A stretch of DNA of 64,000 nt from Branchipolynoe longqiensis (taxonomy: Eukaryota; Annelida; Polychaeta; Phyllodocida; Polynoidae): NCBI GenBank assembly GCA_030323885.1, contig CM059199.1, positions 39,812,590-39,876,589 of the forward strand. Direction: 5' to 3'. Below the pieces are notes generated by a model, which was given only the letters and a program-made list of their open reading frames with translations, was not told where the DNA came from and did no database searches. Of this stretch, positions 23,630 to 34,195 are shown piece after piece. The translations under genes were made by a program, and so were the position numbers. How positions within the stretch are numbered: the first letter of the stretch is position 1; every line of letters begins with the position of its first letter.

Positions 23630-24275
23630 CGTCTGGTTGGGACAAGCGGAACAAGAGGAACAAGAGGAAAGAAGAGGACAAACAGAAGGACCAATAGGAC
23701 AATGAGGGGAAGAAGAAAAAGGGGAAAAATAAGAAGGAAGAAGACGAAAGAAAAAAGAAGAAAGAATCCAAGAATTAAGCCTGCCTTTAGCCGATTCGGC
23801 CACCGTGTCCACTTGGTACAAGAGGAAGAAAGGTAAGAAGAGGAGGAGGAAGAAGAAGAAGAAGAAGAAGAAGAAGAAGAGGAGGAGGAAGAGGAAGAAG
23901 AGGAAGAAGAGGTTGAAGAGGAAGAAGACGAAGAAGAAGACGAAGAAGATGAAGAAGACGAAGAAGACAAAGAAGATGAAGAAGACGGAGAAGACGAAGA
24001 AGAGCATGAAGAGCAAGAAGAGCAAGAGGAGCAAGAGGAAGAATAAGAAGAGCAAGAAGAGGAAGAAGAAGAAGAAGGAATCAAAGAATTAAGCCTGCAC
24101 TTAAGCCGATTCAGTCACCGAGTCCGCTTGGTACAAAAGGAAGAAGAAAAGGAAAACGAAGGAGAAGAGGAAGAATAGGAAAAAAGGAAGAAGAGATCAA
24201 AGAGGAGGAAGAAAGGGGGCAATGAGGAGGAAACGAAGAAAATGAAGATGAAGAAGAAGAAGAAGAAGAATTTGG
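23630..24275. repeat. purine (GAA/GGA) tract with internal duplication
   Basis: Long AGAAGAAGA and GAGGAAGAA runs, with a unit GCCGATTC.GCCACCGTGTCC...CTTGGTAC occurring at about 23788 and again at 24094, so the tract grew partly by segment duplication. The minus-strand Ser-rich and plus-strand Lys-rich frames are artefacts. Confidence 0.85.
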
Positions 24276-24344
24276 TCATGCACATCAAAATGCTGACGCC
24301 ATAGGCTTCATTTGCAACAGCTTCCATTAAACTGATTTAGTTCT

Positions 24345-24655
24345 CCCTTCACCTGCCTGAGATGTGACATGGTGGCCAAATCGACAAGGTCGGGAGTTCG
24401 CATCCCAGCTAAGTGAAACCGATGACTTATACAATTGATACTTGTTGCTGCCTAGCCTGGTGCTCAGCATTAATAGGATCAGATAAGGACCGGTTAGCAC
24501 AGTATCAGGATAACGTGGCTGTATGGGATATCGGGTCATGTTGTCGATGGTCTGATCTCCCAGTGGGGAAACACTATGCACTCACCCTGAGTGCATGCTG
24601 TAACAAGTCGGTACACTAACTGATATTATATTAGATATTGCTAGGACGTAAAACA
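24345..24655 (+). mobile_element. SINE-A variant with altered head
   Basis: Body and tail are SINE-A (TAGCCTGGTGCTCAGCATTA to GCTAGGACGTAAAAC), but the head reads ACATGGTGGCCAAATCGACA with no recognisable long variable arm. Confidence 0.65.
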
Positions 24656-25097
24656 ACCAGCAACAATCACCTGCCTAATATATGCACTGGTATCTAATTA
24701 GTATATGTGGTATCAAATCTATATAAATCCTTTCGTTTCTCAGATACCGTTTTAATTATGCTTTAATTAGGCCACGCTCACAATTCATTGTACAGTGAAT
24801 TAGAATTGATCTTGCTAGTGAGGGCGCTCAGGTAAAGTTGCATTGTTATTAGCAATGTGTGGCAGATTTTCCTTGTGATCACGTGATCTGCCACACTGGT
24901 CCTCTAGTCATTTGGCCATCCTCTCCATGCTCCATACAGGGCAGTGTGTTCTTTATAACTGGCATCCTTCAGTAAATGGAAAAGGCTAAAAGAAACAGGT
25001 GCAACGTGTTCAATATATTTTGATAAATGACCTATCAGTTACAACAAACCTAATCGAATTGCTAATTGGAAGATGCAATAATTGTTAACCAGTGTTA

Positions 25098-25421
25098 CAG
25101 TACAACCCTGTTAAACCAAGCTCGGTTAAACCAAACGATCTGTTAATCCAGACTTTTTTCGGCGGCCTGGCAAAATACTACCATTTATCATAGAAAAAAG
25201 TGTGTTAAACCAAAGTCGGTTAAAGCAAAATATTGGTTAATCCAAACAGAATTGTCGGCCCCAGGCCACTTCCGATACAGTTAAACCAAACTTTCATGTG
25301 GTTTTAAGGTCATCTGAGACTTTTTTATATGATAAATGGTAGTATTTTGACTGGTCACCGAAAAAGTTTGGATTAACCGATCGTGTGATTTAACCGAGCT
25401 TGGTTTAATGGGGTTAAACTG
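25098..25421. mobile_element. Tigger-like MITE
   Basis: CAGTACAACCCTGTTAAACC at the left and GGTTTAATGGGGTTAAACTG at the right are inverted repeats, each next to TA. Interior has several GGTTAAACCAAA and GGTTAATCCA pairs in both orientations. Confidence 0.75.
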
Positions 25422-25523
25422 TATATGCATATAAAAACAATAATCATACTGTCCAGACACATTGTATATTACATTCATAATGCACCAAAGTTGTTGCGAA
25501 AGCCAAGTCAAAGTCAAAGTCAA

Positions 25524-25602
25524 AGCTCGGTTAAACCAATGATTGGTTAATCCATTAACATTTCTAAGGTCCCTTCAAGTTTGGTTTAACGGGGTTATAC
25601 TG
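25524..25602. mobile_element. Tigger-like MITE, right end fragment
   Basis: AGCTCGGTTAAACCAATG to GGTTTAACGGGGTTATACTG followed by TA; left TIR absent. Confidence 0.6.
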
Positions 25603-26264
25603 TATTATGTTTTCAAACGCACAAGAGGACTTCTCCTATAATTTAAAGCTTCACATTCCAAAGCTATTTTGATGTTTATTATCTACATAACTTTAGTTTG
25701 AAATAACCTGTATTATTAGTCATACACATAACAGGATACATAAATGGATTGAGTAGGTACTCTGGCTGGCCACAAAAGACCCACCGTTTATTCATCATCA
25801 ACGTTTAATCAACATCTACATAAAACATCAGTCATCAATAATCATCAGTAATCAAATTCAAATCAAGCTCAAGAATCAAAGTCAAACACAAAGAAATCAA
25901 TCAAACAAGCTCAATAAGATATCAAGATCAAACAGAAATCAAACAAGCTCAAAATCAGTAATCAAAATAGAACCTAAAGCTAGAACTCGGGTTCAAATGG
26001 GCCGAGTATACAGGAAAGCCGTTGGAGCTGGAGGGTCCGCGCATGCGCCTGAGGTGTTACCCGTAATAGACTTGCCTCAGTCCTCCTAGCGGGCACTTGA
26101 GGCGCAAGACACATGGAGGCTAGACTTGCCTCAGTCCCTTCGCCGAACTGCCGCGCCGGCCCAGCAGCGTGTGGGGGTAGCGGGTTCGAATCCCCCCACC
26201 CGATATGCCACAGAGGGAGGGTTCCATCCTGAATAATATTCGTATAAATGCTTTATACCACACA
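25603..26264. other. CAA/ATCAA-rich region and a T-arm-like sequence
   Basis: 25790-25960 is a strand-biased run of AATCAA and CTCAA words. At 26185-26197 GCGGGTTCGAATCCC looks like a B box but no A box or cloverleaf was found. No gene recognised. Confidence 0.4.
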
Positions 26265-26483
26265 TATTAAATGGCTAACCTTAGGGATATTTGAAGTGAA
26301 AACATGTCAAATTAATTGTTAGAAGCACGTCCACATTCTGACACAATGGACTTCAGTAGTAACAGTTTCTAGTAAATTGTCTTTGATAACAATATATTGG
26401 CCCTTATTATCTACCTTACTTTAGTTTGAAGTAACCATTATTTGAAATGGCTAACTTTGGAGATGTTTGAAGTGCAAACATGC
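26265..26483. mobile_element. TTAA MITE (family E), partial
   Basis: AAATGGCTAACCTTAGGGAT, CACAATGGACTTCAGTAGTA and CTACCTTACTTTAGTTTGAA match inner segments of family E; the ends are gone. Confidence 0.5.
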
Positions 26484-26488
26484 CTACC

Positions 26489-26884
26489 GTATATGTCCCA
26501 ATAGATGCACGCTACCCAATAGAAGCAGACACCCCATTTCAAGATTGAAAGCTCGCACAAATGTATGATCATATTCAGACTGAATGCACATAAAATAACA
26601 CAATCCCACTTTATTTCAGATGCATGACAAAAACAAACTGAAATGTACGATCATATTCAGACTGAATGCACATAAAATAACACAATCTCACTTTATTTCA
26701 GATGCATGACAAAAACAAACTGAAATGTACGATCATATTCAGACTGAATGCACATAAAATAACACAATCCCACTTTATTTCAGAGGCACATCAAAAACAA
26801 ATCCATGAAATTCTTTAACTTTCAATAGATGCACATCCATGTATCTGCACCTTTGCAGTGCGCGTCTAGTGGGATATATATATA
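26489..26884. mobile_element. TIR element with three 82-bp repeats
   Basis: ATATGTCCCAATAGATGCAC and GCGCGTCTAGTGGGATATAT form inverted ends. Between them, from about 26558 to 26800, lie three direct repeats of 82 bp (GTACGATCATATTCAGACTG...), nearly identical to each other. Confidence 0.68.
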
Positions 26885-27036
26885 GACAGTACTTAATCTT
26901 GGCAAGCACATGACAATTATGACCCCATGTTCCCCCACACCATAGCCAGTACTATATAGAAGGCCGATGTTGTTAGCAGGCATCAGTCTGGCTTAGCATT
27001 AGCAAAGACAACTTCAAGAATTGTCATAGTGGGTGA

Positions 27037-27094
27037 CAGTTGTAGTTGTTGTTATTTTACCTCCTAGCCACATCTAAGGTCATATGAGGACGGG
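27037..27094 (-). mobile_element. SINE-A tail-only insertion
   Basis: 58 bp holding just the shared 3' tail (CTCCTAGCCACATCTAAGG), flanked by AGTGGGTGA on both sides (27028-27036 and 27095-27103), an exact 9-bp duplication. It is a complete, severely 5'-truncated retroinsertion. Confidence 0.7.
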
Positions 27095-27658
27095 AGTGGG
27101 TGATATGTTCATTTAAATTCATGAGTGATGTGACTGGCATTGGTCATAAGATCCATTATTCCCAATTAGCTAAGAATGGTGGAAGACAATTTGTTTTACA
27201 AACTTATTAATAACAGCTTCGTCACAATGCCCAGGAATGCATCACAATTCTTATAAGACGAAGTACATCTCTTGAGACAGTTGGAAAGAGTACAACTTGT
27301 GAACAGTCCATATGGCTCCCTCCTTGAGAGATCAGTGCAAACCACTACACTCATGTCCTAGACTTGAACATGTTTCACATCCAGAAGTTGTTGAATACTT
27401 ACAATTATGTGATGTGTAACGAATTATGCGAGTGTAAAGATATGTAGGGGTTAATTATTATTATTATTTGTTATACTCCATATGGCCAACACTGTACCCA
27501 TGGCTCCACCTTCCCTCCTCGCCTCCACCGGATGTAGACCAGTGTCAGTCGCACCGGAGGCAATGTACTTACATATTTACATACATATGATAGTTTCCAC
27601 AACAATACAGAATGTAGCTTGTAGATACATGGTCCTGCTCATGGCATGAGTGTTTTGT

Positions 27659-27990
27659 TTGTTTGTTGTTGTTTTACATCCTAGCAACATCTAAGGTCAT
27701 TTCAGGACGGGTTCCGACTTGTGACAGTGCACACTCATGGCGACTTTATAGTGCTGCCCCACTGAAATACCAGGCTGCCAGCACCATGACCTGATATCCT
27801 ACTCAGTCACATTAGCCTGACACTGAGCCAACCAGTCCTTATCCTATCCTAATAATGCTGCACGCCAGGAAGTAACAAGTATCAATTTTAAAGTCATTGG
27901 TTTGACTCGACCTGGGTTCGAACCCACGACCCCACGATCTACCAACACGGGACACGGACGCTCTAACTCATTCGGCCATCCGGTTTGGTC
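27659..27990 (-). mobile_element. SINE-A, full length
   Basis: From TTGTTTGTTGTTGTTTTACA through body to a head with B box GGGTTCGAACCC and CATTCGGCCATCCGG. Confidence 0.85.
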
Positions 27991-27999
27991 CTGGCATCA

Positions 28000-28494
28000 G
28001 TGTCATGGAAGTGATGGAAAAGGACAATATTACACTTCAAGCATGATTTGATCCCACCTTTCTTGCCCATCTAGGTCTAGCGTGCTAACGGTTTCGATAT
28101 GTTGTCTACCTGATGCAATCACCCTATCCACACCTTATACCTGCCTATGTAGTTTCTTGCCTGGCTGCTACACTACTAAAACCAATCAACAATCAAAGTA
28201 GCGACTATTAGTAAGTTTGCATGTTTTTTGTTTGACTGAGCAAAGAATCACCCCCACAATCACCCACAGAGGAAGCGCGCATTCATACAACCATAGCATA
28301 GTCTAGTGAATAGATTTACCTACCACCAACTGATGCGGTACTGCAAAGGCAGTCACACCTGTGTGGTTCCCATTATAACAGGGCTAAATGAATAATGTAA
28401 AGTTAGAACTCAGGAACGACTGCACATGTTGACGTCTAGTTACTCAATGCTTTATTACCATTCATGCCAGTCTACGATGGTCGCCTGTGAGACT
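28000..28494. other. stretch with no recognised gene
   Basis: No tRNA, element boundary or coding similarity seen. Confidence 0.4.
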
Positions 28495-28545
28495 GGTCCC
28501 GACGGGCTGGTTCCCGGCCCGCCGTGCCTCGGTACATACATACCA
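28495..28545. mobile_element. end fragment of MITE-G2
   Basis: GCCCGCCGTGCCTCGGTACA is the reverse of the left terminus at 29216 and matches the right terminus at about 29740. Confidence 0.5.
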
Positions 28546-29215
28546 TCTTCCTTTCACAAACAATAAAAGAACAAGATCGATTCGAAGATACAAGAATATA
28601 AACAAACAACAAAATATAATGAACGAGTTATGAGTTGTTTCCGTTCCAGTTTGGTTTGTTTGGCAGTCTCTGGTTTTGATGTAGGACTTTACAATTACAT
28701 CCATTATCTCCTTTTCAATAAAAGCATATCACCATAGCATGGTGGACACTTGAACATGAAACGATGACTGTCGTCATAGTTAATGCAAGTGCATCCTAAC
28801 AAATGTTTATAATAGTAGTATATGAAATGTCATCAAATACGGTTCAAACGCATGAAATATCAAAAATATTGTTAGTTCAGCGGTTAAATATACATTTCAA
28901 GAACTATAACAGACTCTGTCACGATCATGTTGTTTGTTAAAATATACATACAATATAGTTTGACACAATAAAGTTTGTAACTTAATTACTAATAGTAATT
29001 CTCAGGAGTTTGCTTTCGCTTCTCTTACTTTCAACTTGCGATGCTGATTACACAACATAGTTACCTGATTAATTAACAATTGAAACATAAAGTTCCTTTC
29101 ATTTATCTTGTTAGCAGTATCCTGACGGCCCTACTGATAAGCGTGTCACAGTTGGTCGTTTTACTGATAACCAAGTCTTTTCACAGGCCTTATCTCACGG
29201 CCATGAATGTTATCT

Positions 29216-29758
29216 ATGTACCGAGGCACGGCGGGCCGGTGTTCCAGTTTCCGCGGCACACCAGTTTCCGAGGGACACATCCGTTCAAATGCAATGTCAA
29301 TGGGCATGAGCAAATCTTCACACAGAAAAAGTCAAAATCTCTCAAATTACACCACCTAGAAACAAACCGCTTGGCACACATACAGAAAACATATTCAACA
29401 AACAGATTATATTAAATTTATAAGGTTAGGGTTCTTGATTTCTATTAATTTTGAATAAAACTAATGTTTTGCACTGCGCGTACCATCAAATTCAAGGCAT
29501 TGTCAATGGTCGTGAGCAATCTTCATACAGAAAATACGGAAAAAGTGAAATATTACATAAACCACACCACTTAGAAACAAATAGCTTGGTACACATATAG
29601 AACACCTCTTTACCACAAACATTATATTAAATTTATAAGGTTAGTGACAATGCTGTTTGATTTTGATGTATGTGCAGAAGCGATGTTGTCCCTCCCAAAC
29701 TGGCGTACCGTGGAAACTGCAACACCGGGAACGAGCTCGTCGTGCCTCGGTACATGCA
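29216..29758. mobile_element. MITE-G2, complete
   Basis: Left TGTACCGAGGCACGGCGGGC, GTTTCCGCGGCACACCAGTT and GAGGGACACATC are mirrored at the right by CTCGTCGTGCCTCGGTACA and GGCGTACCGTGGAAAC. The core is a tandem pair (about 29305-29450 and 29515-29642), each with CTTCA.ACAGAAAA and ATTATATTAAATTTATAAGG. Confidence 0.75.
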
Positions 29759-30680
29759 TAACAAATAACTCAGTATATATGATAATAGCACTGTGTAGCA
29801 CCTACCGGCCACGGCCCCCACATTCAGACACCCTCCTTGCCGAACACATTGTCTCTGTGATCAATGCTCAGATAGAAGCGGAAGGGACTACTTTTTCTGC
29901 TCGATAGAGTGCAGAATCCCTCCGCCACTCTGACACATTAAAACAAAGCCTGCTGACCTGGCACAACAGGCTGCTAGAAGTCGTGTTGTGTTCCAACAAA
30001 AGCAGCTGTGCATGCCTGCAAGGTTGCAAGCACTGCTTCAGCAAATCTAGTTGCTTCTTCTTTAAGCAAAAAAAGGTAAAAAGAAGGGAATAACGTGACG
30101 GAGAAAGAAAGAAAAAGAAGAACGAAAAGAAGAAAAGAAAGTCCCCTTTTTCTGATGTCGCCCTATATCGTGGACATAACATCTGGTTCACTGCCAGTGT
30201 TCATCGCTGGTGTCGGCTTGGTTGAAGATCGATCCTTGTTTATTGCAGCAGTCCTGGATGTAGCCTAGATTGCTGTTCCAGTTCTATAGAGAAAATAAGG
30301 CCTGGACTGGACTGGATTCAGTGACAACGCCGCCTGCATTATAGTGCATCAGTGCCTCCACATAGTGGGGAGCAGCCTGCATTAGGTAATGCCTCCCCGG
30401 AAGTATATGGGCCTGCATGCCTTAATTCATCATCGCCAAAACAGGAAACAGCCTGCATTGATATAATGCAATCTCCACAACAGAACACTGTCTACATACA
30501 GTGAAGCTACCCAACCCGATGAAGTTAACAGCTTTCGCAAAAATCAAAAGACTTATCTAAACTTTTTCCATTTCCTATTATTTTACCCGCTGACCCCTGC
30601 AATTGACAGATTTGTGTGAACAGTTTTTTTGCAATGTATGCACTTTTTGCCTGTGAGCAGGAACGCCATTCAATACATGG

Positions 30681-30735
30681 GCACCGCTGGAAGATTGCCA
30701 TTCTTTCAACTCGGGTTCAATTCCCGGATGGTGCA
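30681..30735 (+). pseudogene. tRNA-Gly remnant lacking the D arm
   Basis: Acceptor GCACCGC and GGTGCA are present, with anticodon loop TTGCCAT (GCC) and T arm CGGGTTCAATTCCCG, but about 16 nt of D arm are deleted after GCACCGCTGG. Flanks resemble those of the intact Gly genes at 32.4 and 33.0 kb. Confidence 0.75.
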
Positions 30736-30861
30736 TGTTTCTCCATTTCCTGTCCGTTCAGCTGATCTCTTCAATTGGCAACATTCTGTAGTTCTTCAAT
30801 TCATACACTCTTTGCTCAAGAAGAAGACCATACTTGTAAACAATTACATGACTGTTGTAAA

Positions 30862-30917
30862 AGTATCATGGATGATTCACATTCTTTTGACCCTGTTTCG
30901 ATTCCCGGGTGGTGCAG
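30862..30917 (+). pseudogene. tRNA-Gly remnant, 3' part
   Basis: TATCATGGATGATTCACAT to GATTCCCGGGTGGTGCA: D-arm end, anticodon stem and T arm of tRNA-Gly with CAC at the anticodon. The 5' acceptor and D-arm start are lost. Confidence 0.65.
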
Positions 30918-31048
30918 AGTGGTTTTCGTTTGGTGTTTTTCTCCCATTCCCTTTTTTCTCTCTATTTGCTTTCCTTTTCAATATCGGCAGACACTTTTTC
31001 AATGCATACACTTGTTGACTCCGAACAGGACCATTGTTCTTTGCATGG

Positions 31049-31111
31049 GCACCATGTTGGTGTAGTGGTATCATGGAAGATCAGACCCGGGTTCAATTCC
31101 CAGGCGGTGCA
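31049..31111 (+). pseudogene. tRNA-Gly remnant lacking the anticodon loop
   Basis: GCACCATGTTGGTGTAGTGG through GACCCGGGTTCAATTCCC to GGTGCA; the anticodon loop and 3' stem half are deleted (GGAAGATCAGACCC). Both Pol III boxes survive. Confidence 0.75.
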
Positions 31112-31254
31112 ATACAGTTTTTCCATTTCATGTATTTTCTCTTGGTCTCTTCAATTGCCAAAATCATGCACTCTTCAATTGATATATTTTTTACTGGGAA
31201 AAGGTGCGCTATCTCAGGTACACAAGAGAAGAAGAAAAAGAAAATGCCTTCTCC

Positions 31255-31534
31255 TGCTGTGGTGAGGATTGGACTACAGATTATGAGACTTTTTTTTTTT
31301 TTTTTGGTCCATTAGTTGTTTAAGCAGGGGTAATTTCAGTCATAGATGACTGGTCTTCCTCATTCCACTGCTGGTCGATAGAAAGCCTGAGCCTCCACTT
31401 TTACCGACCCAAGGGATTTCTAACCTCCCACACCACATAGACATGGTATGAGAGAAACCGGCCTTTGATGACGCTGTAAGTTATACACAGCGGTGGCAGA
31501 GCTGGGGGTATGGTGCCTTCTGCACTACCGAAGG
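31255..31534 (-). pseudogene. tRNA-Met interrupted by a SINE-B insertion
   Basis: Minus-strand tRNA-Met 3' half at 31255-31290 (GGTGAGGATTGGACT, ATTATGAGAC) and 5' half at 31513-31534 (GCCTTCTGCACTACCGAAGG) are separated by a SINE-B copy with its poly-T edge against the anticodon stem. Upstream flanks match the intact tRNA-Met unit at 31802. Confidence 0.7.
31291..31512 (-). mobile_element. SINE-B inside a tRNA-Met copy
   Basis: Poly-T (the poly-A tail reversed), CCATTAGTTGTTTAAGCAGG, then the body with CATAGACATGGTATGAGAG and GTTATACACAGCGGTGG. The tRNA-like head is missing. Confidence 0.75.
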
Positions 31535-31801
31535 ACCCCAACTAAAATTTAGTTCTGATGATTCCAATCCAAATCCTGTGCATGTTGGAAATTATGCCAG
31601 CACAGTGGAGATGAATTTAAGCTAATTGAATGATACTTCTTCCCTCACAGCAAATTGGATATTTGTGAAATTCAAAAGAATATCACTTAGAGAATCACTA
31701 TTTCACATGCAACATATAAATCAAAACCAGAATGCATTTTCCAGCAATGGCAAAGTTATTTCATGTAGATAAGAGAAACCAAAAGCAAAAATAACTTCTC
31801 C

Positions 31802-31874
31802 TGCCCCGGGTGAGGATTGAACTCACGGCCTTCAGATTATGAGACTGACGCGCTGCCTACTGCGCTACCGAGGC
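31802..31874 (-). tRNA. tRNA-Met-CAT: tRNA-Met (CAT), elongator type
   Basis: The 73-nt minus-strand sequence folds as a full cloverleaf: acceptor GCCTCGG with CCGGGGC, D arm TAGCGCAGTAGGCAGCGCG, anticodon loop CTCATAA (CAT), T arm GTGAGTTCAATCCTCAC. A and B boxes are intact and a TTTTT run lies about 15 nt beyond the 3' end, a Pol III terminator. It is the cleanest member of the Met family, which recurs at 54.2 kb and 59.7-61.5 kb with the same flanks. Confidence 0.93.
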
Positions 31875-32235
31875 ACACTGACAAAACTTATTTTGTCCTG
31901 TTCCATGTTCGAAATTATCACAGGGTAGTGGCATTGCTTAAAGCGAATTAGACATCTGCAAAATTCAGATGAATATTATTGCTTACAGAAGAGCTATTTC
32001 AGATAGAAAAGAGAAATAACAAATTAAATAACTTTAAAGGTTGTCCATATCCTGGTTTTTTTTCCGGCCCAGCCCTGCGACCGTAACTCGGGTTAGCCTA
32101 ATCCTGTTCCATAGCAGGGTTAGCGCTAAGCCGGCGAAGATAGCTGTAGTAGTTCCACTGCGACAGTCACCCAGGTAGGAAAGAACACTTGCTGTTAAGA
32201 CACTTGGCTATAAATAGATATTATTATTAGGTCAT

Positions 32236-32400
32236 TATATAAATAGCAACAAGCTACCAAAGCAACAACTGGAATAACTTCACCTATAAACCAAAGTAAC
32301 CACCAATCAATCAATCAAACTGGAATGACTTCACCTATAAACCAAAGCAACCACCAATCAATCAATCAATCAATCAAACTGGGATAACTTCACCTATTAA
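32236..32400. repeat. tandem repeat of about 60 bp with ATCAATCA runs
   Basis: Units with ACTTCACCTATAAACCAAAG and ACCACCAATCAATCAATC occur nearly three times. Confidence 0.7.
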
Positions 32401-32452
32401 CCAAAGAAACATACGATCTCTGCATGGACTTTAACCACCATTTGTTGCATGG

Positions 32453-32523
32453 GCACCGCTGGTGTAGTGGTATCATGGAAGATTCCCATTCTTTCGACCC
32501 GGGTTCGATTCCCGGGCGGTGCA
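32453..32523 (+). tRNA. tRNA-Gly-CCC: tRNA-Gly (CCC), copy 1
   Basis: A 71-nt cloverleaf: acceptor GCACCGC/GCGGTGC, D arm GGTGTAGTGGTATCATG, anticodon stem GAAGA/TCTTT with loop TTCCCAT (CCC), T arm CCCGGGTTCGATTCCCGGG. It is identical to 32973-33043. A TTTTT run follows the 3' end at about 32530. Shared upstream words (GAACAGGACCA near the other copies) indicate local duplication of a tRNA unit. Confidence 0.95.
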
Positions 32524-32596
32524 CAAAGTTTTTCCATTTCCCATCGTTGCAATTGACAAAATTATGCAGTTCTTCAATTTATACAATTTGTTTCAA

Positions 32597-32934
32597 TCTA
32601 TAGAGGGGGTATAATGACGTCACGAAGCAACTTTCGGTGGCCATATTGGATTACATACAGAAGGCTGGCAACTGCCTACACTGTGCTTATTTACTGATTT
32701 GTTGGTTTATTTGTCATTGTTTTAAGCAGTTTGGCCTCAGAAGTTGTTGCTAAAGTGTTGTAAGAAACACAGTTGATGTAAACTGCCAATAACCTCCCAG
32801 AAACCAAGAAAACTCTGTTTTACTGCATCTGCATCCATTCACAACATGGGTTGGGACGATGCTCGTAATCCAAGATGGCCGGCCGCTGACCTCTGACTGC
32901 TGAGTGATGATGTCACGTGCACTCCGTCTATACA
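32597..32934. mobile_element. MITE-like inverted-repeat element between the tRNA-Gly genes
   Basis: TATAGAGGGGGTATAATGAC and GTGGCCATATTGGATTAC at the left mirror GTAATCCAAGATGGCCGG and CACTCCGTCTATA at the right; imperfect. Confidence 0.5.
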
Positions 32935-32972
32935 CTTTTTGACTGTGAACAGGACCACTTGATTATGTATGG

Positions 32973-33043
32973 GCACCGCTGGTGTAGTGGTATCATGGAA
33001 GATTCCCATTCTTTCGACCCGGGTTCGATTCCCGGGCGGTGCA
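32973..33043 (+). tRNA. tRNA-Gly-CCC: tRNA-Gly (CCC), copy 2
   Basis: Identical over 71 nt to 32453-32523, with anticodon loop TTCCCAT and complete A and B boxes; a T run follows directly (TATTTTTTTTTCC). The flanks are related but diverged, so the gene body is conserved against drift around it, consistent with function or recent conversion. Confidence 0.95.
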
Positions 33044-33220
33044 TATTTTTTTTTCCATTTCATATCTATTCTCCTGATCCCTTCAATTGGTAAAATTATG
33101 GCGTGATAGAGTATTTCCTTAGAAGACCACTTACATAAATCGGAAACAGAATGAGTTTTCGTGTGATGGGAAAGTTATTTCAGGTAGTGCAGGGAAACCA
33201 AAAACAGAATGCCTTCGCCT

Positions 33221-33293
33221 GGCCCCGGGTGAGGATTGAATTCACGGGCTTCAGATTATGAGACTGACCCTCTGTCTACTGTGTTACCGAGGT
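33221..33293 (-). pseudogene. tRNA-Met copy, degenerate
   Basis: Minus-strand Met backbone with CAT anticodon (loop CTCATAA) and T arm GTGAATTCAATCCTCAC, but the D arm is altered (TACACAGTAGACAGAGGG) and the acceptor ends do not pair fully. Confidence 0.7.
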
Positions 33294-33501
33294 AGACTGA
33301 CATTTAAGTGATAAGTGTAAGTGAAATCTGAAAGTCAGTTCAGCTGACTGGCAAGTGCGGACTGTGTTCGCAACGTTCCAGTCCGTCTCTGTGATTCGGG
33401 AAGATTGTGAGAATTCTCTCCTCCTGCATTAAGACAGCACGTGAGTGGAGATAGTTGGTGTCGGTTGCGGAATCGGTTAGCGCATTAGAGTGTTATTCGA
33501 T

Positions 33502-34058
33502 AGCCCAGTTCACACTGGCGAGTTAAAACGCTTCATCTAAATCGCCTTGTCTAGTTCGCTTCACATTCGCCGTGTGGACGCTACGCTAAAGCGATTTAGG
33601 GCTGAATCGATTCAGCTAGATCGGTTCATCTAAACCACCTCTGTAGGTGGTTTATATGAACCGCCATTTTATGATTTGACTTATATCGCCCGTGTGAACG
33701 CAACCGACTTACTTGAGGCGGATTAAGCATGTCACACTATATAATATAATTTGATCTATGAACCTGCTAGAGGTGCACATATATTTGTTTCATCATTTAT
33801 TTTTAGGTTTTCACTGCCCAGCAGAAGTTTTGATCGTTCCAAAACAATACGATTCAGTCCATACATATCTAGGTCGAATCCACACTCTCTCGTGCCGACG
33901 TAGACTAACTGAAACTGGCGCTGGTTAGTATGGACTTGCTCATGCGCAGATATCGATTTCCGACTAAAAGTACTGCATGTGTGGACACGACACTAAATCG
34001 ATTCATATAAATCGACTTGTCTAAGTCGACATAAACTTTGCCCGTGTGAACACAGCTT
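33502..34058. mobile_element. word-iterated TIR element (AATCGA/GATTTA)
   Basis: AGCCCAGTTCACACTGGCG at the left and GCCCGTGTGAACACAGCT at the right. The interior repeats CGATTTA, TAAATCG and TAAACC words in both senses. It shares 33770-33970 with the inverted copy at 62305-62874. Confidence 0.72.
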
Positions 34059-34195
34059 AAAGGTTGGCGATTCAAGTCCACCCATTGACGAACAGCTCGT
34101 GCGTTTTACTCGGAAAGTCATGCGCAAGAGTGCTTGTTTCCGTTTTGGTGAAGTCACAAGCCCCCTGAAACGCATCGAGACCCATATCCAATGCT

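Noticed and set aside
23443..24092. Ser-rich and Lys-rich long frames
   Set aside because: GAA/GGA purine tract translated in different frames.
26160..26212. Possible tRNA with GCGGGTTCGAATCCC T-arm-like sequence
   Set aside because: No A box, anticodon arm or acceptor pairing; a lone B-box match.
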